Shown: positions 33,001-45,560 of the stretch, one piece after another
Numbering within the stretch: the stretch's first letter is position 1
Layout of the letters: every line of letters begins with the position of its first letter
NCBI GenBank assembly: GCA_027574665.1
Contig: CM050656.1
Span: 2,789,001-2,853,000 of the forward strand
Length of the DNA: 64,000 bases
Direction: 5' to 3'
Origin: Rhynochetos jubatus
Taxonomy: Eukaryota > Chordata > Aves > Eurypygiformes > Rhynochetidae
Translations under genes and position numbers: made by a program
Notes under the pieces: model-generated
Seen by the model: the letters and a program-made list of their open reading frames with translations, nothing else
Database searches by the model: none
What the model was told of the DNA's origin: nothing

Positions 33001-34731
33001 GGTGCGGTCTACACTGCCAGTCAAAGTAAAACAGTGAGTGGAGTAAATGGTGCTAAGAATTCATTCTTGACTCAACTGCTCAACCCAAAGTAAGCTATTT
33101 TTGAGAATCTGAGCATTAATACTTTTCACTGGTCTTCATTTCAGTACCTGTATAGTGCACCATTGTCTTCTAGATTTTCAGATCCCCATCTCCCTTTTAT
33201 ATCTTCAATTACATGATTCTTCAGAAACTTTCTCAATAACTGAACAGTCTGCTGCCTTGTAACTTCAGGACCAAAATTACTGTTATTCTTTAGTACTTCA
33301 TGGAGCCACTCCACAGCTTCTGACGCAGTAAAGCAGCTTCCATGTTTTTTGAAATGTTGCCTGTGTTTCCTTAACGGCATGCCTGCTCGGAAATACTTTG
33401 TAATTTCATTCCACTGCACAGGGAACAATACAGCAAAGAATGCAAAATTAAAGCCTGAAGTTGATCATTGCAGGTGTCCATTACAATAACAGTATATTAA
33501 TAAGCATATAAATGAGATCACAAAGTTAATACTAATAAATCATAGAATGGTTTAGGTTGGAAGGGACCTTAAAGACCACCCAGTCCCACCCCCTGCCATG
33601 GGCAGGGACACCCTCCACTAGCCCAGGTTGCTCCAAGCCTCATCCAGCCTGGCCTTGGACACTGCCAGGGATGGGGCATCCACAGCTTCTCTGGGCAACC
33701 TGTCCCAGTGCTCCCCACCCTCTCCAGGAAGAATTCCTTCCTGATGTCCAATCTAAATGTCCCTCTTTCAGTTTAAACCTGTTACCCCTTGTCCTGTCAC
33801 TACAGGCCCTTGTAAAAAGTCCCTCTCAGCTTTCCTGTAGCCCTCCCCCAGCACTGCAAGGTGCTCTAAGGTCTCCCCGGTGCCTTCTCTTCTCCAAGCT
33901 GAACAAGGTCGATTCTTTCAGCCTGTCCCCATGGCAGAGGTTCTCCAGCCCTCACAGCATCTCTATGGCCTCCTCTGGACTCACTCCAATCGGTCGATAT
34001 CTTTCTGATGTTGGGGACCCCAGAGCTAACACTGACAGTTACACTAAGCAATGTAGTAGTATTAATGCAGAAATATTGACATTCAGATACATACATACAA
34101 TACACAAGCATTTAATTTATTCGTGTCTGTAACAGAAGAAAAGGTTAGAGGGTCACGAACAGAACACATCCAACTAACCCAGCACTGACACCAACCCCGT
34201 TTCATGTCCCTCTGCACATCCAGCCCCGAGCAGCTCTTACCCACGCACCGGCTCCAGCTGCCAGAGGACACAAACCCCAGATTTAAAGTATTTTCTCCCT
34301 TTCCCATGAACCCGCACAAAACTAGACGACACACGATCGTTACCAGGTGCCTCTGTCTACGCTGCGGCCCCATTTCCAAGGGGCAAGGCGCTGCCACCGC
34401 GGCAGGGCCTTTCCGGGGCCTTCAGTGACAGCGGTCACGAGTGGGGGCAGAGCCTCCTCTGCCCCACAGCACGCGGGTTCCCACACGCTGCGCTCAGGCG
34501 GCGGCAAGCGCTGCCATCCCCACAGCTCAAGGCCCGCACGCTGCTGCGGGCCCGGCAGCGGGGCCCGGGAGGGTTAACGCTAACTCGGGCGGCCAAGGAC
34601 TTCCCCCCCTCCCGCCCCAAGCTAGACCCGAGACGCGAGCACCGCCCCAGCCGGCTCCGTAGCCCCCAACCCGGCGTCCTCACCAGCTTGGTGGCGCGGT
34701 AGGGCCCCGGGGCGGCCGGCCGCCCCTCCAT
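24050..34731 (-). CDS. DEPDC1: DEPDC1 (DEPDC1A), DEP and RhoGAP-like domain protein (complete, 12 exons)
   Basis: DEPDC1 is a mitosis-associated protein, highly expressed in proliferating cells. Exons on the minus strand are 34684-34731, 33148-33413, 32136-32286, 31321-31436, 30774-30904, 30492-30539, 29292-29432, 27927-28802, 27156-27328, 26039-26215, 25613-25798 and 24050-24184. They total 2,448 nt, or 815 aa, against 811 in human. It begins [16 protein letters not shown]. The DEP domain occupies about residues 17-105 ([38 protein letters not shown]). The RhoGAP-like region begins near [16 protein letters not shown] and includes [20 protein letters not shown]. After the cassette exon come [51 protein letters not shown] and [15 protein letters not shown]. 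All junctions are GT-AG and phase-consistent. The conserved end is ...KPRFRSLRY. Introns contain a 20-bp tandem array (before exon 3), a CR1 copy (intron 1) and a CR1 fragment (last intron). Confidence 0.97.
25314..25467 (-). mobile_element. CR1 LINE 3' fragment (154 bp)
   Basis: On the plus strand it reads the reverse complement of a CR1 3' end: 'agaatcacagcggtttgtg', 'ttggaagggaccttaaag', and 'ccaggttgctccaagcctc' to 'ggggcatccacagag'. It lies in the last DEPDC1 intron, same orientation as the gene. Confidence 0.9.
27927..28802 (-). CDS. DEPDC1: DEPDC1 cassette exon 8 (876 nt, phase 1-1)
   Basis: This large exon encodes about residues 301-593, starting [12 protein letters not shown] and ending SCMLTGTQ. 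It is basic and serine-rich, with [37 protein letters not shown] and [14 protein letters not shown] conserved with human. It starts and ends in phase 1, so skipping it keeps the frame and yields a protein of 523 aa. Human DEPDC1 has the same two isoforms (811 and 527 aa). The acceptor is at 28,803-28,804 and the donor at 27,925-27,926. Confidence 0.93.
32067..32084. repeat. T18 homopolymer run
   Basis: Eighteen consecutive T on the plus strand (A18 on the DEPDC1 strand), about 50 bp beyond the exon 3 donor. It is a likely site of length error or polymorphism. Confidence 0.9.
32323..32611. repeat. Perfect 20-bp tandem array, 14.45 copies
   Basis: The unit GTCGCTTAAAACTATAAGAA repeats 14 times without a mismatch (32,323-32,602), followed by 9 bp of a further copy. 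It lies in DEPDC1 intron 2, ending 36 bp from the first base of exon 3 (32,286). On the gene strand each unit contains CTTCTTATAG, which resembles a 3' splice site. The perfect copies imply recent expansion or active homogenisation, so length is probably variable. Confidence 0.98.
33541..34024 (-). mobile_element. CR1 LINE, 5'-truncated (484 bp)
   Basis: It starts with 'catagaatggtttaggttgg', the reverse complement of the CR1 tail. It runs back through 'cctcatccagcctggccttgg', 'gaagaattccttcctgatg' and 'cccttgtcctgtcactacag' to 'ctcctctggactcactccaa'. It lies in DEPDC1 intron 1, sense with the gene, and begins 127 bp upstream of exon 2. Confidence 0.95.
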
Positions 34732-35230
34732 ATCCCTCAGCGCGGCCCCAACGGCCGCCCCGCGGTTTGAATTCGCTGCGCGAGCCGCCCGCGGGAGTGG
34801 ATTGGGCGAGCTAGGCGGGCACGTGCCTCCCGCGGAGCGCAGGCGCCTTGTGGCCCGGGGAAGCGGCTGGCAGCCGCCGCCTCAGCGAGGGGTTAGCGCC
34901 GTGTGGGGCTGGAGCAGTGGGTTGTCCCCTCCAAGTGAGGCGATAAGCGCCTCCGGAGCGGCCGCGGCGTTCGCCAGGCGGACGTTTTCACTCACCGCTT
35001 TCTCTCTGCGGCACCCGCCGAGCCAAGCCGTCCCCGAGGGCCCACCCACGGCCCCTCAGGCCGCGCGGCCCAGCCTTGCCCCGCGGCAGCGGTGTCCCAG
35101 CCTACGCGGGAGTCGCCCTGGCAGCGGCTGCACCCCTCGGTTGAGGGCCGAGATACCTGCCCTCCCTGCGGGCACAGAGGGTGGCAGAAGCCACTTACAA
35201 GCACACGCAGCAACGCCAGGTCAGTCCTGA
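34400..35230. promoter_or_regulatory. DEPDC1: CpG island promoter of DEPDC1
   Basis: A dense run of CpG and GC-rich sequence ('gcgcgagccgcccgcggg', 'gccgcccctccat') covers the DEPDC1 first exon (34,684-34,731). It extends about 500 bp on the far side of the ATG. There is no TATA box, as expected for a proliferation gene. A good donor-like CAG|GTCAGT at about 35,219 on the plus strand could serve a divergent noncoding transcript, but no transcript evidence exists here. Confidence 0.8.
34766..34805 (-). promoter_or_regulatory. DEPDC1: CCAAT box and CHR element of the DEPDC1 promoter
   Basis: Plus-strand ATTGG at 34,801-34,805 is CCAAT on the gene strand. TTTGAA at 34,766-34,771 matches the cell-cycle homology region (CHR) hexamer and is preceded by CGCGG. 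The two are 30 bp apart and the CHR lies 35-40 bp upstream of the ATG. NF-Y sites about this far upstream of a CHR are the usual layout of DREAM/MuvB-controlled G2/M genes. Confidence 0.5.
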
Positions 35231-38200
35231 ACAGAGGTTGGAAAGCCTGTGTCTTCCCAGAAACTGCCCTGGTGGGTTGTTAAGATGATGGGGAAAAGCC
35301 AACTTGTGTTGAGTGACTCGACGTATGTTTTCAGTGTTTGCACAGGCAGCACTTCAAAAGGCAGGTGTGTTTCACGCACACTTAATGGGTCCTGTGAGAC
35401 GAGGAAAGAGCTTACGTGCAACTGCCTGAACACACACAAACTGCTTTCAGAGGAGAGCACCTTCTTTTAACTACCCTGGTGCACCCTGTAGATTTCATAC
35501 AGATACAGGTATGACAGAGATGTTACCCTCCAAAAAACAAGCCCAAACAACCAATCTAACCAACATTGCAATAGCATAGCTGTTGCAGTTAGTTTTTTTC
35601 AAGGCATTCTCTTTTTCAGGTCCTGTAGACCAATTGCAGGTGTGATCTGGGAGCTCTAAGTACCCCAGGGGTGTTGTGTTGCATCTTAATACAACCATCC
35701 ATTGCTCAGACATTTTAGGCTTAGCACTCACAAACATCTTTTATAGCTAATAAAGATACACAAATACCTCAGACACTTTTACAAGAAGGGATAAACACAT
35801 CACTGCTGCAAGAAAACACACCAGCATAGTAAGTGGATTTAAGCAGTAAGACCCAAAGCACCAAAACATACAGTAGCCCGGGTCATGTCCTTCAGCAGAG
35901 CTAGAGCAGTACTAAGAGAACCAATTTCTCAACTATGCACCCTACCAAGGGAGGGGTGGCTATTCTGCTTTTATGTGCTTGAGAAATTGGTTGCAGGAGC
36001 CAGTCAAAGCTGTCTGCTGAAAACTTCTATCAGGTCTGGAGCTGTGGCACCTGCTGGGAAGCCAGTAGTTGTTCACTTAATGAGTCAATACAGCAAACAA
36101 TTCAAAATCCCATTCAGCTGTGTTATTTCACTGACATTTTGCACCTGATTAGAAGAAGAAAGATGCGGATTCTCTCCCTAGATTCAAAAACTTTAGCGAT
36201 ACACTTAATCACTTACATACTCCAACAACTCACCTCCTGTTTTCCTTTCTAACAAAATCACTGATGAGCAGTTGTCAAGGTAGAAAGTGGTATTGATTTT
36301 TCCAATGACCCAGGCTCTAAACCTGTTCGAGAGTATAAATCAATTTACTGATTATCTTAGGGAAATCTACACGAGTCAAACCTGCAGAAAGTGATGACTA
36401 CAACTCTTTTGCTATGGATTACTTCCCGTACTCCCTCTCTCAGGTCATTTAAAAAATAGAATGCTTGATATATTTGCATTCAACCTACTGCTTATAGTTG
36501 ATTTAATATGTTTTGTAAAACTTTGTGTCTTAGATCAAGTCCAGGGATTTTAGGGACATGCCTGGCAAATACAGTAAAAGTGATAATTGGAATAACTGGT
36601 TTTACAATTCAATTTCAAGTTTACTCTTGCTTGTAGGTTTCCCTGCTTAAAACCAAAACAACTACACAGAGCGGGTGTTCTGGATATTTTCACTGCACAA
36701 TCATGAATAGATGCAATCAACAGGAATTGTAATCTTTTAAAACGATTGGAGAGTACCTTCAAGACACTAACAATATTCTTAGGGCCAGTTTCATGGCTTT
36801 GCAATGAGGTTTCCTTAGCTTTCGGTGGTTTTCTTTCCTTTATTCTCATTAGAGAACACCACATACCCAGTGCAGACGTGTAGAAGTACCAGCCCAGCCT
36901 CGCTATAGGAGGGCATTGGTGCAGCTCTTCGCGTACAAAGCTCTGCAAACCACACGAAGGAAAGCGGTGGGACAAGTAAAGCGTTCTTTCTGCCTCCCCT
37001 TTGAAACTGATGCTGGTGTCTGCTACTAGTAACAGCAGATGGTAAAATAAATAAAGAGTAGTAGAGTTCATGTAAAGTATCCAGGTTATGGCTGTCCCTC
37101 TGGATTGTGTTTCACTGTGTGATGCTGAACAGAGGAGGTGTGCACTGTTTATGCTGCAGGGCTGTGTGTTCCTGGTTTTAGACATAGGAGTGAAGCTAAT
37201 TGGAAGTACTTAATATTGATCTGATGTTTAGTGGAGCTGAATTAACATTCATGCCCTTAAGTTCAAATAGAAAGTGATTTAAAAACATAAGGGAATAGGT
37301 TGCAGAGAGTGCTAGTGATAACATAAGCTTTCTGTACTGTCCTGAAGGAATACAAATTTACACATTCCACTTGGTTTGGGAGGATGATGCTGTACATGGG
37401 CTGTTCTTCCCCTTGGAAGTGTTGCCTCCAGAGCCCTGGACCAGTGGCAGGACTGGGCATGCTAACCCTGCACAGACTGCACTCCTTGAGCTCCCAGTGA
37501 TGGAAAATTCAGTTGCCTGTGTCCAAAACAACATAGATGCCAGACCCTCATCCCAAACAGAGACAACAGTTGACCCCGCAGGACTTTGTTGGGCCTTGTG
37601 TTTATGCCTTTACCACAGCCGAGTGTTGGTTTTGATCTCTGGTGAGAAACATACGTTTGCGAGAACAGTGACAGTACTGCTGCGGGGACAGTTGGGAGCG
37701 GCAATGATGAATTTCCTGGGGGAAGCACGGTTGGAAGGAAGGCTGAGAGCGGGCGTTTGTGAAGCACTGTGATTTCAGAAGCATGCTTCTGAACACACTG
37801 CTGCTATTCTTTCATGCACGTCTCTTTAAATTTTGATTTTAGGGGGGTAGCTTCTGTGCTTACAGTAGGCGAAACAAATTGCCAGGTACTTAGCGAAATG
37901 AAACAAGCAGCATAAAAATGCAGAACGGTTGAAAGATATGTGAGTCCTTAACGTGCAGTTCTCATTGTGTCACTGAGATAACAAGATGAGAACGAGGGAG
38001 TTTACATTTCCGGATGAAACATTTAAGCAGTTTTTTCCCCCCAAGAACATCATGCATCATTCTTTGAGGATATTAAACAGTGAAGGCTGGATTTTATTTA
38101 TTTATTTTTTACTGTGTAGTACAGACTTCATAAGAGCAACATTTTGTAGACAAAGAATCTAATCCAGGCAGGATGGGCCCGAGGGGAAAAAATCCACATT

Positions 38201-41200
38201 GAAGGCAAACTGCAGACATTACTGTCATTTCATTACAACAAACTTTTTTCTTAGAAAAGCAATTTTGTGGAATTTACCAGCTTTCAGATAACAACATTTC
38301 AGCTGATACGCTGCTTTCTGGATTTGGAATGATTGTACTTTTACAGTGACGGTGCAGACACTTTTTGAAAGGATTGCTGTGGGGAGAATAGAGGAGAATG
38401 CCTGTGAAGGTTATCATGGAATTGTGTTGTGAAAATCTGAGGGAAAAGAATCTTGGGTTAGAACTGCATCTTTTCCTACTCCTGCTGAACTTTACCCCAT
38501 GTAGAATCAGTAGCTTGTACAAAAAGCCACTTAGAGGGGAGGTTTTATGCTGTAGCATAGAAAAACCAAACCAAACAAGTAAGACAAATCTAGCTGTTGT
38601 TTGGCCTTGAACAATTACTTGAGATCCCCTGCTCTACCCATAACTCAGGATCCCCAAGCACTTTCCTCTCTCCCAAAAACACTGAGGAATTCTGATTACC
38701 ATCATCCCCTAACCTCAAACAACTTAAGCGCTGTGTTATTTTCTTTTTTCGGAATGACAATGGACCTCTTGTTCTGCTTGTACCTTAGATACTGAGAAAT
38801 ACCGTGCACATTTTCTCCCTCAATTTCTCCATCATCAGATACATTTACCCAGCCCCCTGTCTCCTCCCTTCTCAGGAAATTAATGAGAGCCACACAGCTG
38901 CTCAAAACTCTGCCTTCCATTCCCACCCTCTGCTAAATGCACTTTGGATCCCGGCTGGTGGGGGGTGGGGTGTCACTTCCCCGCTCATGTGTTGGTTATC
39001 AGAAGTAACGCGTGGCCTTTAAAGCATGCATCTGCCTAGTCCTATTCTTGGTGTTTCTTGGTAGAGCTTTCCTACCGGTTTGCTTAATGCTCATTGTTGA
39101 GGTAACAAGCTGCTGTGATTCCAGGTAGGAAAAGGTTACTCAGTTCCTTTCTTGATCTTAGTTCTGTTTTGGTGTAAGGCTCTAAGTAGCTCTTCTGTAG
39201 TGCTTTGTGAAAATGTGCTGATGTTTTGTGAAAGTCACAAAGAGCAACCTTCAAGTCTTTAGTAATATCAGTTCTTATGGTTATATAATTCTTTAACCTT
39301 GTAGGATTTTAAGTTGTGTTTATATTATTACTTCAAGAAGATAAACATCTCCTAGAACACAAATAGCTCAAAACTTTGAGCTGTATACAAGTGTGTTAAG
39401 GTGGCATATTTGGAACACTGTTGGTGCAGAAATAATAATCAATTAACAGCTATCCATTTGTTTTTATTAATCCTTATAAAAGGAAAAAAACTTAACAAGA
39501 AGATTGTCTACATCACCCTATAGCAGTGCAACACTCGCCTTACAACTCCTCCTGCTATAGCTACTCAGACTGTTAGGCACAAAGAGCCTTTTTGCAAGGG
39601 AAAAGTCATGTAATGTGGAATATGTGCAAACAATTACAGCACATCTGAAGCTGTGTGATCTCTGAATTCTCAGAGCTTGGAGCTCAGTTTATTTGGGTTA
39701 GTTTGAAGTACAGTTTCAAAGTCTTGCAGAAATGTTTAATCTATAATTAACAACTAGTGCTTGCAACCATCTTAGATGAAGGCTGCAGCTTTAATGAAAG
39801 TCTTTTATTTTTTTTATAGGATTCAAAGATGTTGCATACAAAAATGACATAGCAATATTGATTTCAGCTGCTACACCTGAGATTGTTAGCTATTGGTACT
39901 GTGTGTGTGAACCTCTCCATGCATTAGATGTGAGATGTCCTGGCTTCAAATGTGTTTAATTAATAGAGTCAGTGTGAGGCTTGAGGTGTTTTTGAACCAG
40001 TCCCAACTTAGAGCCCTTTTGCTTTGCCTTTCATATATTATTTACTATCCTGTCAAAGGGTTTTTATATACTGCATCATGATATCTTAATTAACTTATGC
40101 TTTTTCTCCCCTAGTCATTTGGCTTAAGACTTAATTAAATAGTGGGTGTTAAGTATAGTTTAGTGACGGGATTTAGCTGAGTTTGCCTCTGGTAGCTCAG
40201 GTGCCCAGCATGAGCCTGAAGCTGCTTGTTTGCTGTTCTGTGCTCCCTTGGTGTGGGATCCAGCCTGTCCACTAAAGCACCGATCTGTCTGGAGTGACTC
40301 TTCCCTCTAAGCAGGAGGAGATTCTTCAGAGTATTTATCTTCTCTCTGCAAAGTTATTTCCCAAATCACTTTGGTTACAGCTGTAATAATTCCCCCCCCC
40401 CTTGTTATTTGGTTGCTTTATGGAAATGTCAGTGTCTTTTGCTGCTCTTGCTTATGCTAATCTACTAGTTTTGGGGAAATATGCAATGAAGTTAAAAACT
40501 TGTAATGCCTCAAATTATCTAACAGCTTCATCCAAGAAGGCTGGACATCCTTTTACTTTCTGAGTAGAAGATGAAAATGGAGGGGAAATGGCTAACTACA
40601 TGTCTTTTTTAATACATATATCCCTTTTCCTGGAAGGGAGTAAAGATGAGTGGAGGATTATAGCTTACTGTAGGCTGAAGAAGGGAAGGACAAATGCTAA
40701 AACTCATTTTCTGACTCTGCTATAGACCTTTAAATAGCAGTTACTTCAGGTACAGACACTTTCTCCCTGGTTCCCTTGTCCACCAAATTATTTAATTAAA
40801 AACAACTCCAAAGCCAACTAAGTGCAGTTTTAGTGAAGTTGGTTGGAAAACCAATCCTTTCATGTGGTTGCTTACAACTTGTTTCTTCTTATTTGTGAGC
40901 TGTCACAGCTGCACCTAGTTTTTCCTCACAAATTAGTCCAGATCTGTTATTCTACAAATGTGTAGCTGCTCTTACTCAAATCTGGCCTGATTGCAGATGC
41001 CTGCGGCAGCTGAAGGCATGAGCTAGGATTCAGCGAACTCACTGAACTGACTTTCTCACACAATTCTTTCATAATGACAGGTAAGGATTGGACTATGCAG
41101 CCAAGAGGAATGCTCCATGTACACACACCACGTATCAGTCCCATGCATCCTCCAGAGCCCAGTGTTCTGGTCTCTATCATCATGCATTCCTTCCTATGAT

Positions 41201-44200
41201 TACTTGCTTGTACTTTTGGAAACATTCTGGAAGGCTGGTCCAAGATCCTATTTAATGTTTAATACATTCAACAACACATCAGAAACAGTAGCTACTTCAG
41301 ATGCCCTCTGCAGCTTTCCTCAGCTGAGTTACTCCAAACACTTTGTTACTAAATCATTTGTTTGATTGTAACTTGCTGTACAAAATATACCCTGAAATGC
41401 TTCATAGTGTGGCAGTTTGGAAGCTAGTTGCTCAAAAGAGGGAAGGATGGGATCATGTATGGAATATGGTCATCTTGGTATATGCATTCCCAACTCCTGA
41501 CTGTTGTAAACGGCAGGTGCTTGCATCAGAAGGGGAGAATGCTCAGGCTGGAGTTTTCATTGTGATGGTGTTTGGAAGCAGTGGGGAAACATGAATATTG
41601 TGTTTTCAGGCACTCATCTCTCTGATTCTTGGTGCTTGACTCATTCCCTGCAAATCTCTCAAATGCAGATGTTCCTCCAGTGAAGATGGCAGCTGTCAAG
41701 CTTGTTAAACAACAGTCGGGAAATGGGGATATTGGCAGGAACCAAGGAAGAAACTGTCTTTGTCACTAGGAAATAGAACTAAATATTTACAACGATTTTT
41801 TTCTTTCAGGGTTTTCCTAGATCTTCTGTAGTGTGTAAAAGACTCCAGCACAATGAGGAGCTTTGGTGTGCACACAGCCTTAAGGTTGTTACCGCTGGTG
41901 CTAGTTGTACTGCTTCTGTCATCTGAGGCCATGCTGTTTAATTAAAAATTTGAAATACCGTTATCTCTTGACCTAGTAAAAAGACTTGGAAGATCCAGCT
42001 TGAAAAAAGCAATAGGAGAAAGCACAAATAGTTTTTGGGAATAGTCCAGTTTTTCCAAATACTACAAACTTCTGTGGAGATGTTTGGGAAATTCATGCAT
42101 GAGATAGGAAGTCACCGGGATTTACTGCCAGGTTGGTCCCCTGGATGCAACAGGATGTTTCACACTGGTGAATAATCACTGCTGGGGTCTGAGATCAGTT
42201 AAATGTATGTTCTAGTGTGTGAGGGCTCATGAGTTGGGTGCAGGCAGCTTTGCTGTGGGCTCTGGCTGGAGGGGATACATGGCCAGGCAGACAACTGTGG
42301 GAGATGGGAGGGGAAACTGCACCCCTTGGGTACCCCGGTGTGGGTGGGACTCCTGGGGAGCTGACCTGGGCAAATGTTCTGTCTGGGGCTGCTGCGGATA
42401 GGAAAGGTTGTTCCCAAATTACTGGGCTTATTACCTGGGTGTGAGCTGGTTTTCCATCCTGTTCCCAGAACACTTGATTGTCATTTGAGGCAAAGATTTG
42501 GAAAGACCTGATTCCTACCTGACTGGAGGAACATGACTGATAGCAAAATGGGCTGGTGAGCTGCAGGGCTGGAGTCTGCCCCGTGTCAGCCTGATAACTC
42601 CATCGGTCCCCAGAGGCACGGGCATACCTTGGTATGATGCTCTTCCATCTGCTGATACTTGGAAAATGTATTGAGGATTGGGGATGACTCTTCTATTCTA
42701 GAAAGTAAAGCAGGCTAGTAATCCAGGTTGCTGAGTTTAAAATACGATGCCCTGAACTGCACAGGGAGAAAAGAGCAGAGGTCCATATATACCCATATAA
42801 AACCTGCGTTCTTCGCGTGTATTCAGGAACGTGCTGTAGCTTATCTGACTAATTACAAAGAAAATGGAGCAAGCCCTTGCTTCTGTCTCCCTTCCTTGTG
42901 ATGGGATGGGTTCCTGCCACACGGTGGCGGTGCCGCTTTTTCTAGCCCTGGGAAGAGCGGCTGGAGCAACGAAACCCGCTTTGGTAAACGCAACTTCATG
43001 ACAACATGTTGATTTAAAGAAACGTTCATGCAATCTTCATGTTACTCTTGAAACCAAGGTGTAACAGTGCTGTGTCATCAGTCCACAACGGATCTGTTGG
43101 ACAGCAGCGAAAGGCTGTTACTGCTTCAGTCCTTTGCATCTAATGTTTTCACTGCATTTAGTGGTCTGCCCCTACTTTGTCCCCAAAGGGAAAAAGAAAT
43201 GTGCCCTTTTTTCAAAGAGACTTTATGAACACTTTGAGTTATTAGACATCACTTTATGGGATTAAAGTTTTTGGTTGTAAAAAGGTGGTTGAGGCAGCAT
43301 GTTATGAGGAATGTATTAGTTGAAGTTCATGTTGGCACAGGCTGAAATCTGCAAATGTCCCTTTTTTGGCAGCCCAGTAACAGCCTTGTATGGAGAGAGT
43401 GATGCATGCAGTGATGCTCAGTAGCACAAAGAGGTAGTAGTAGCTGCTGTGTGTGGTCCTTGAGCTCCTCAAGCAGGCTGATATGGTCCAGATCTCCCTG
43501 GCCATCTCACAGGCCCTGTAAGAATAGGAAAGCCTTCCTGGAAGTCTGGGAAGTAGCCAAGAATGACTGTGAGGGGGAAAAGAGGTAATTGAAAAGTCCT
43601 TGAAATACAGAAGTCCTTAGTTGTCTGTGTTTACAGGCTGGGATTTAGAGCAGGAACTCAAGTAGGAATTCAGTTAAAAAACCCCACAAACACTTGATTG
43701 TAGTCAATGGGAAAAGCTGTACAAGTGGCACAGCACACCTCCTCCATCCCTTGTGTATCTTACTCCGAAAGCTGCTTCTGTGCAGTAGCTCAGTGGTAAG
43801 GGCAGGTCCCACTTCAGTTAGGGTTTCTTATGAGCGCTGTAAAACTGTTGCCCTTGAAATAGTCCTACCTGGAAACCCAGTACCTTGCTGGAGAGCAGGA
43901 AGTAGTGAAAGCCTTGCCTTGCTCCTGTCCCCTCCCTGGCTATGGAGCCTCCTGGCAAGGAGAAGGAGTGGCCAGACAGGTCCAGGCTATGTGGAGGGAG
44001 TCCCAGAGCATCTAGGCAAGGAGCTGCTGGACTGTCAGTGCTGGTGGGAGATAAAGGACAGCAGAGCTTGTTCTGTACTGTCCAGCTCCTTCCTCTGATT
44101 TTTTTTTTTTGGTGTCCCTATGACTCTTTCTTCCTGATGCATGTGCAGAAGGGTTTTTAGAAGGTAGACCTTAATTTATGCAAGTATTTTTTTGAAGGGC

Positions 44201-45263
44201 TAATGTGGAAAACATGAAATCTTCTAAACAGAAGGGAAACCACTTGAAAATTGCTATCATTTGATTAGAAACAACAGAGTCTAAGAAAAGTCCCAGAGGG
44301 AAGATGGAAGGCACGAACTGGCCATGTGAAACAAGGACAGTGTTCATACACTGAGGAAGCGAGAGGCTTGACAGACATCCACACAATTAATGGACCAGAA
44401 CCCCTACCTCTGACAGGAGAGGGGCCTGCTGCTGAGGTTTTTGCTGCCTCCCCTTCCTTGCCCTAAGGAGGCCATTCACTTGCACTTTATACTGCCTAAT
44501 GCTTCTGATCTTCATAGTGCATGTGCCAGTTCTTGCTGGGCTGAAGTAAAGCACTGTGCTGTTGACAGTACACAATGCTGTGTGCACTCTGCATTAATAT
44601 GGAAGTTCACTTCAATGTACATTAAAAAAAGGCATTTTTGTAAGTGTTCACTGTTTGTGGCAGGGACAGCGTTACCCTCCCTGTGCAGGCTCAGGCACTG
44701 ACAGTACTTTTCCATGAGCATTCTGTCAGTGCAACTCTGGCATATTTGCCACAGACTCGTAGCGATGCTACAGTGAAATTTACTGTGAGTTGGGTTTGAA
44801 TTAATTGTATGGAGTTAAACTTTTTCAAATTTTTGTACTTCACTTGCTTGTAAACTATGGACAAAAATGTCAGTCTTTTAAATGTTTTTCTAGGTCACTG
44901 TACACTATTATCAGCTCCTATCCTTTCTATCATATTACAACTATTCAGTTTCTAGCCAACAGGTTTTTAAAATAAATATTCATTCACTCAAAAAGAGGAG
45001 ATGCTATTCTAAAATTGTTAGAGCTTGTTGTTAAAAATGACCTTCATGCAATAGTAGGTTTTGTTTGAATAGAAGGCTAAATATAAGTTCTCCATTTCGG
45101 CAGAGCAGATTTCAGATAGACGGGAAGAATTGCTCGACCATTAACTGAGCTGATGAGCTTGAGAAAATTCTAGGAGTGTGCCAGATTTTGTGCCAGCTGT
45201 TGGGGCAGCTGAGAAGTGGTGAAGGGCTTGGCCCTATCTGTGTGAATAATTGGGCTAGGAAGA
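35231..45263. other. Intergenic, no gene recognised
   Basis: AT-rich, CpG-poor unique sequence. There is no exon with recognisable homology and no CR1 copy. The longest open frame is 211 codons on the minus strand (36,550-37,185) and has no recognised domain. A C11-type run occurs near 40,392. Confidence 0.6.
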
Positions 45264-45560
45264 ACCATAGAATGGTTTGTGTTGGAAGGGACCTTAAAGC
45301 CCATCCAGTCCCACCCCCTGCCATAGGCAGGGACACCCTCCACTAGACCAGGTTGCTCCAAGCCTCATCCAGCCTGGCCTTGGACACTTCCAGGGATGGG
45401 GCATCCACAGCTTCTCTGGGCAACCTGTCCCAGTGCTCCCCACCCTCTCCAGGAAGAATTCCTTCCTGATGTCCACCTTCCATCTCCCCTCTTTCAGTTT
45501 AAAGCTGTTACCCCTTGTCCTGTCACTACAGGCCCTTGGACAAAGTCCTCCTCCAGCATT
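45264..45560 (-). mobile_element. CR1 LINE 3' fragment
   Basis: It starts 'ccatagaatggtttgtg' and continues through 'ttggaagggaccttaaag', 'cctcatccagcctggcc', 'gaagaattccttcctgatg' and 'cccttgtcctgtcactaca'. It is truncated after 'acaaagtcctcctcc'. It lies in intergenic sequence and is nearly collinear with the copy at 33.5 kb. Confidence 0.95.

Noticed and set aside
36472-36479. ATTTGCAT octamer as a POU-factor enhancer site
   Set aside because: An 8-bp match is expected by chance in a sequence this long and nothing around it supports function.
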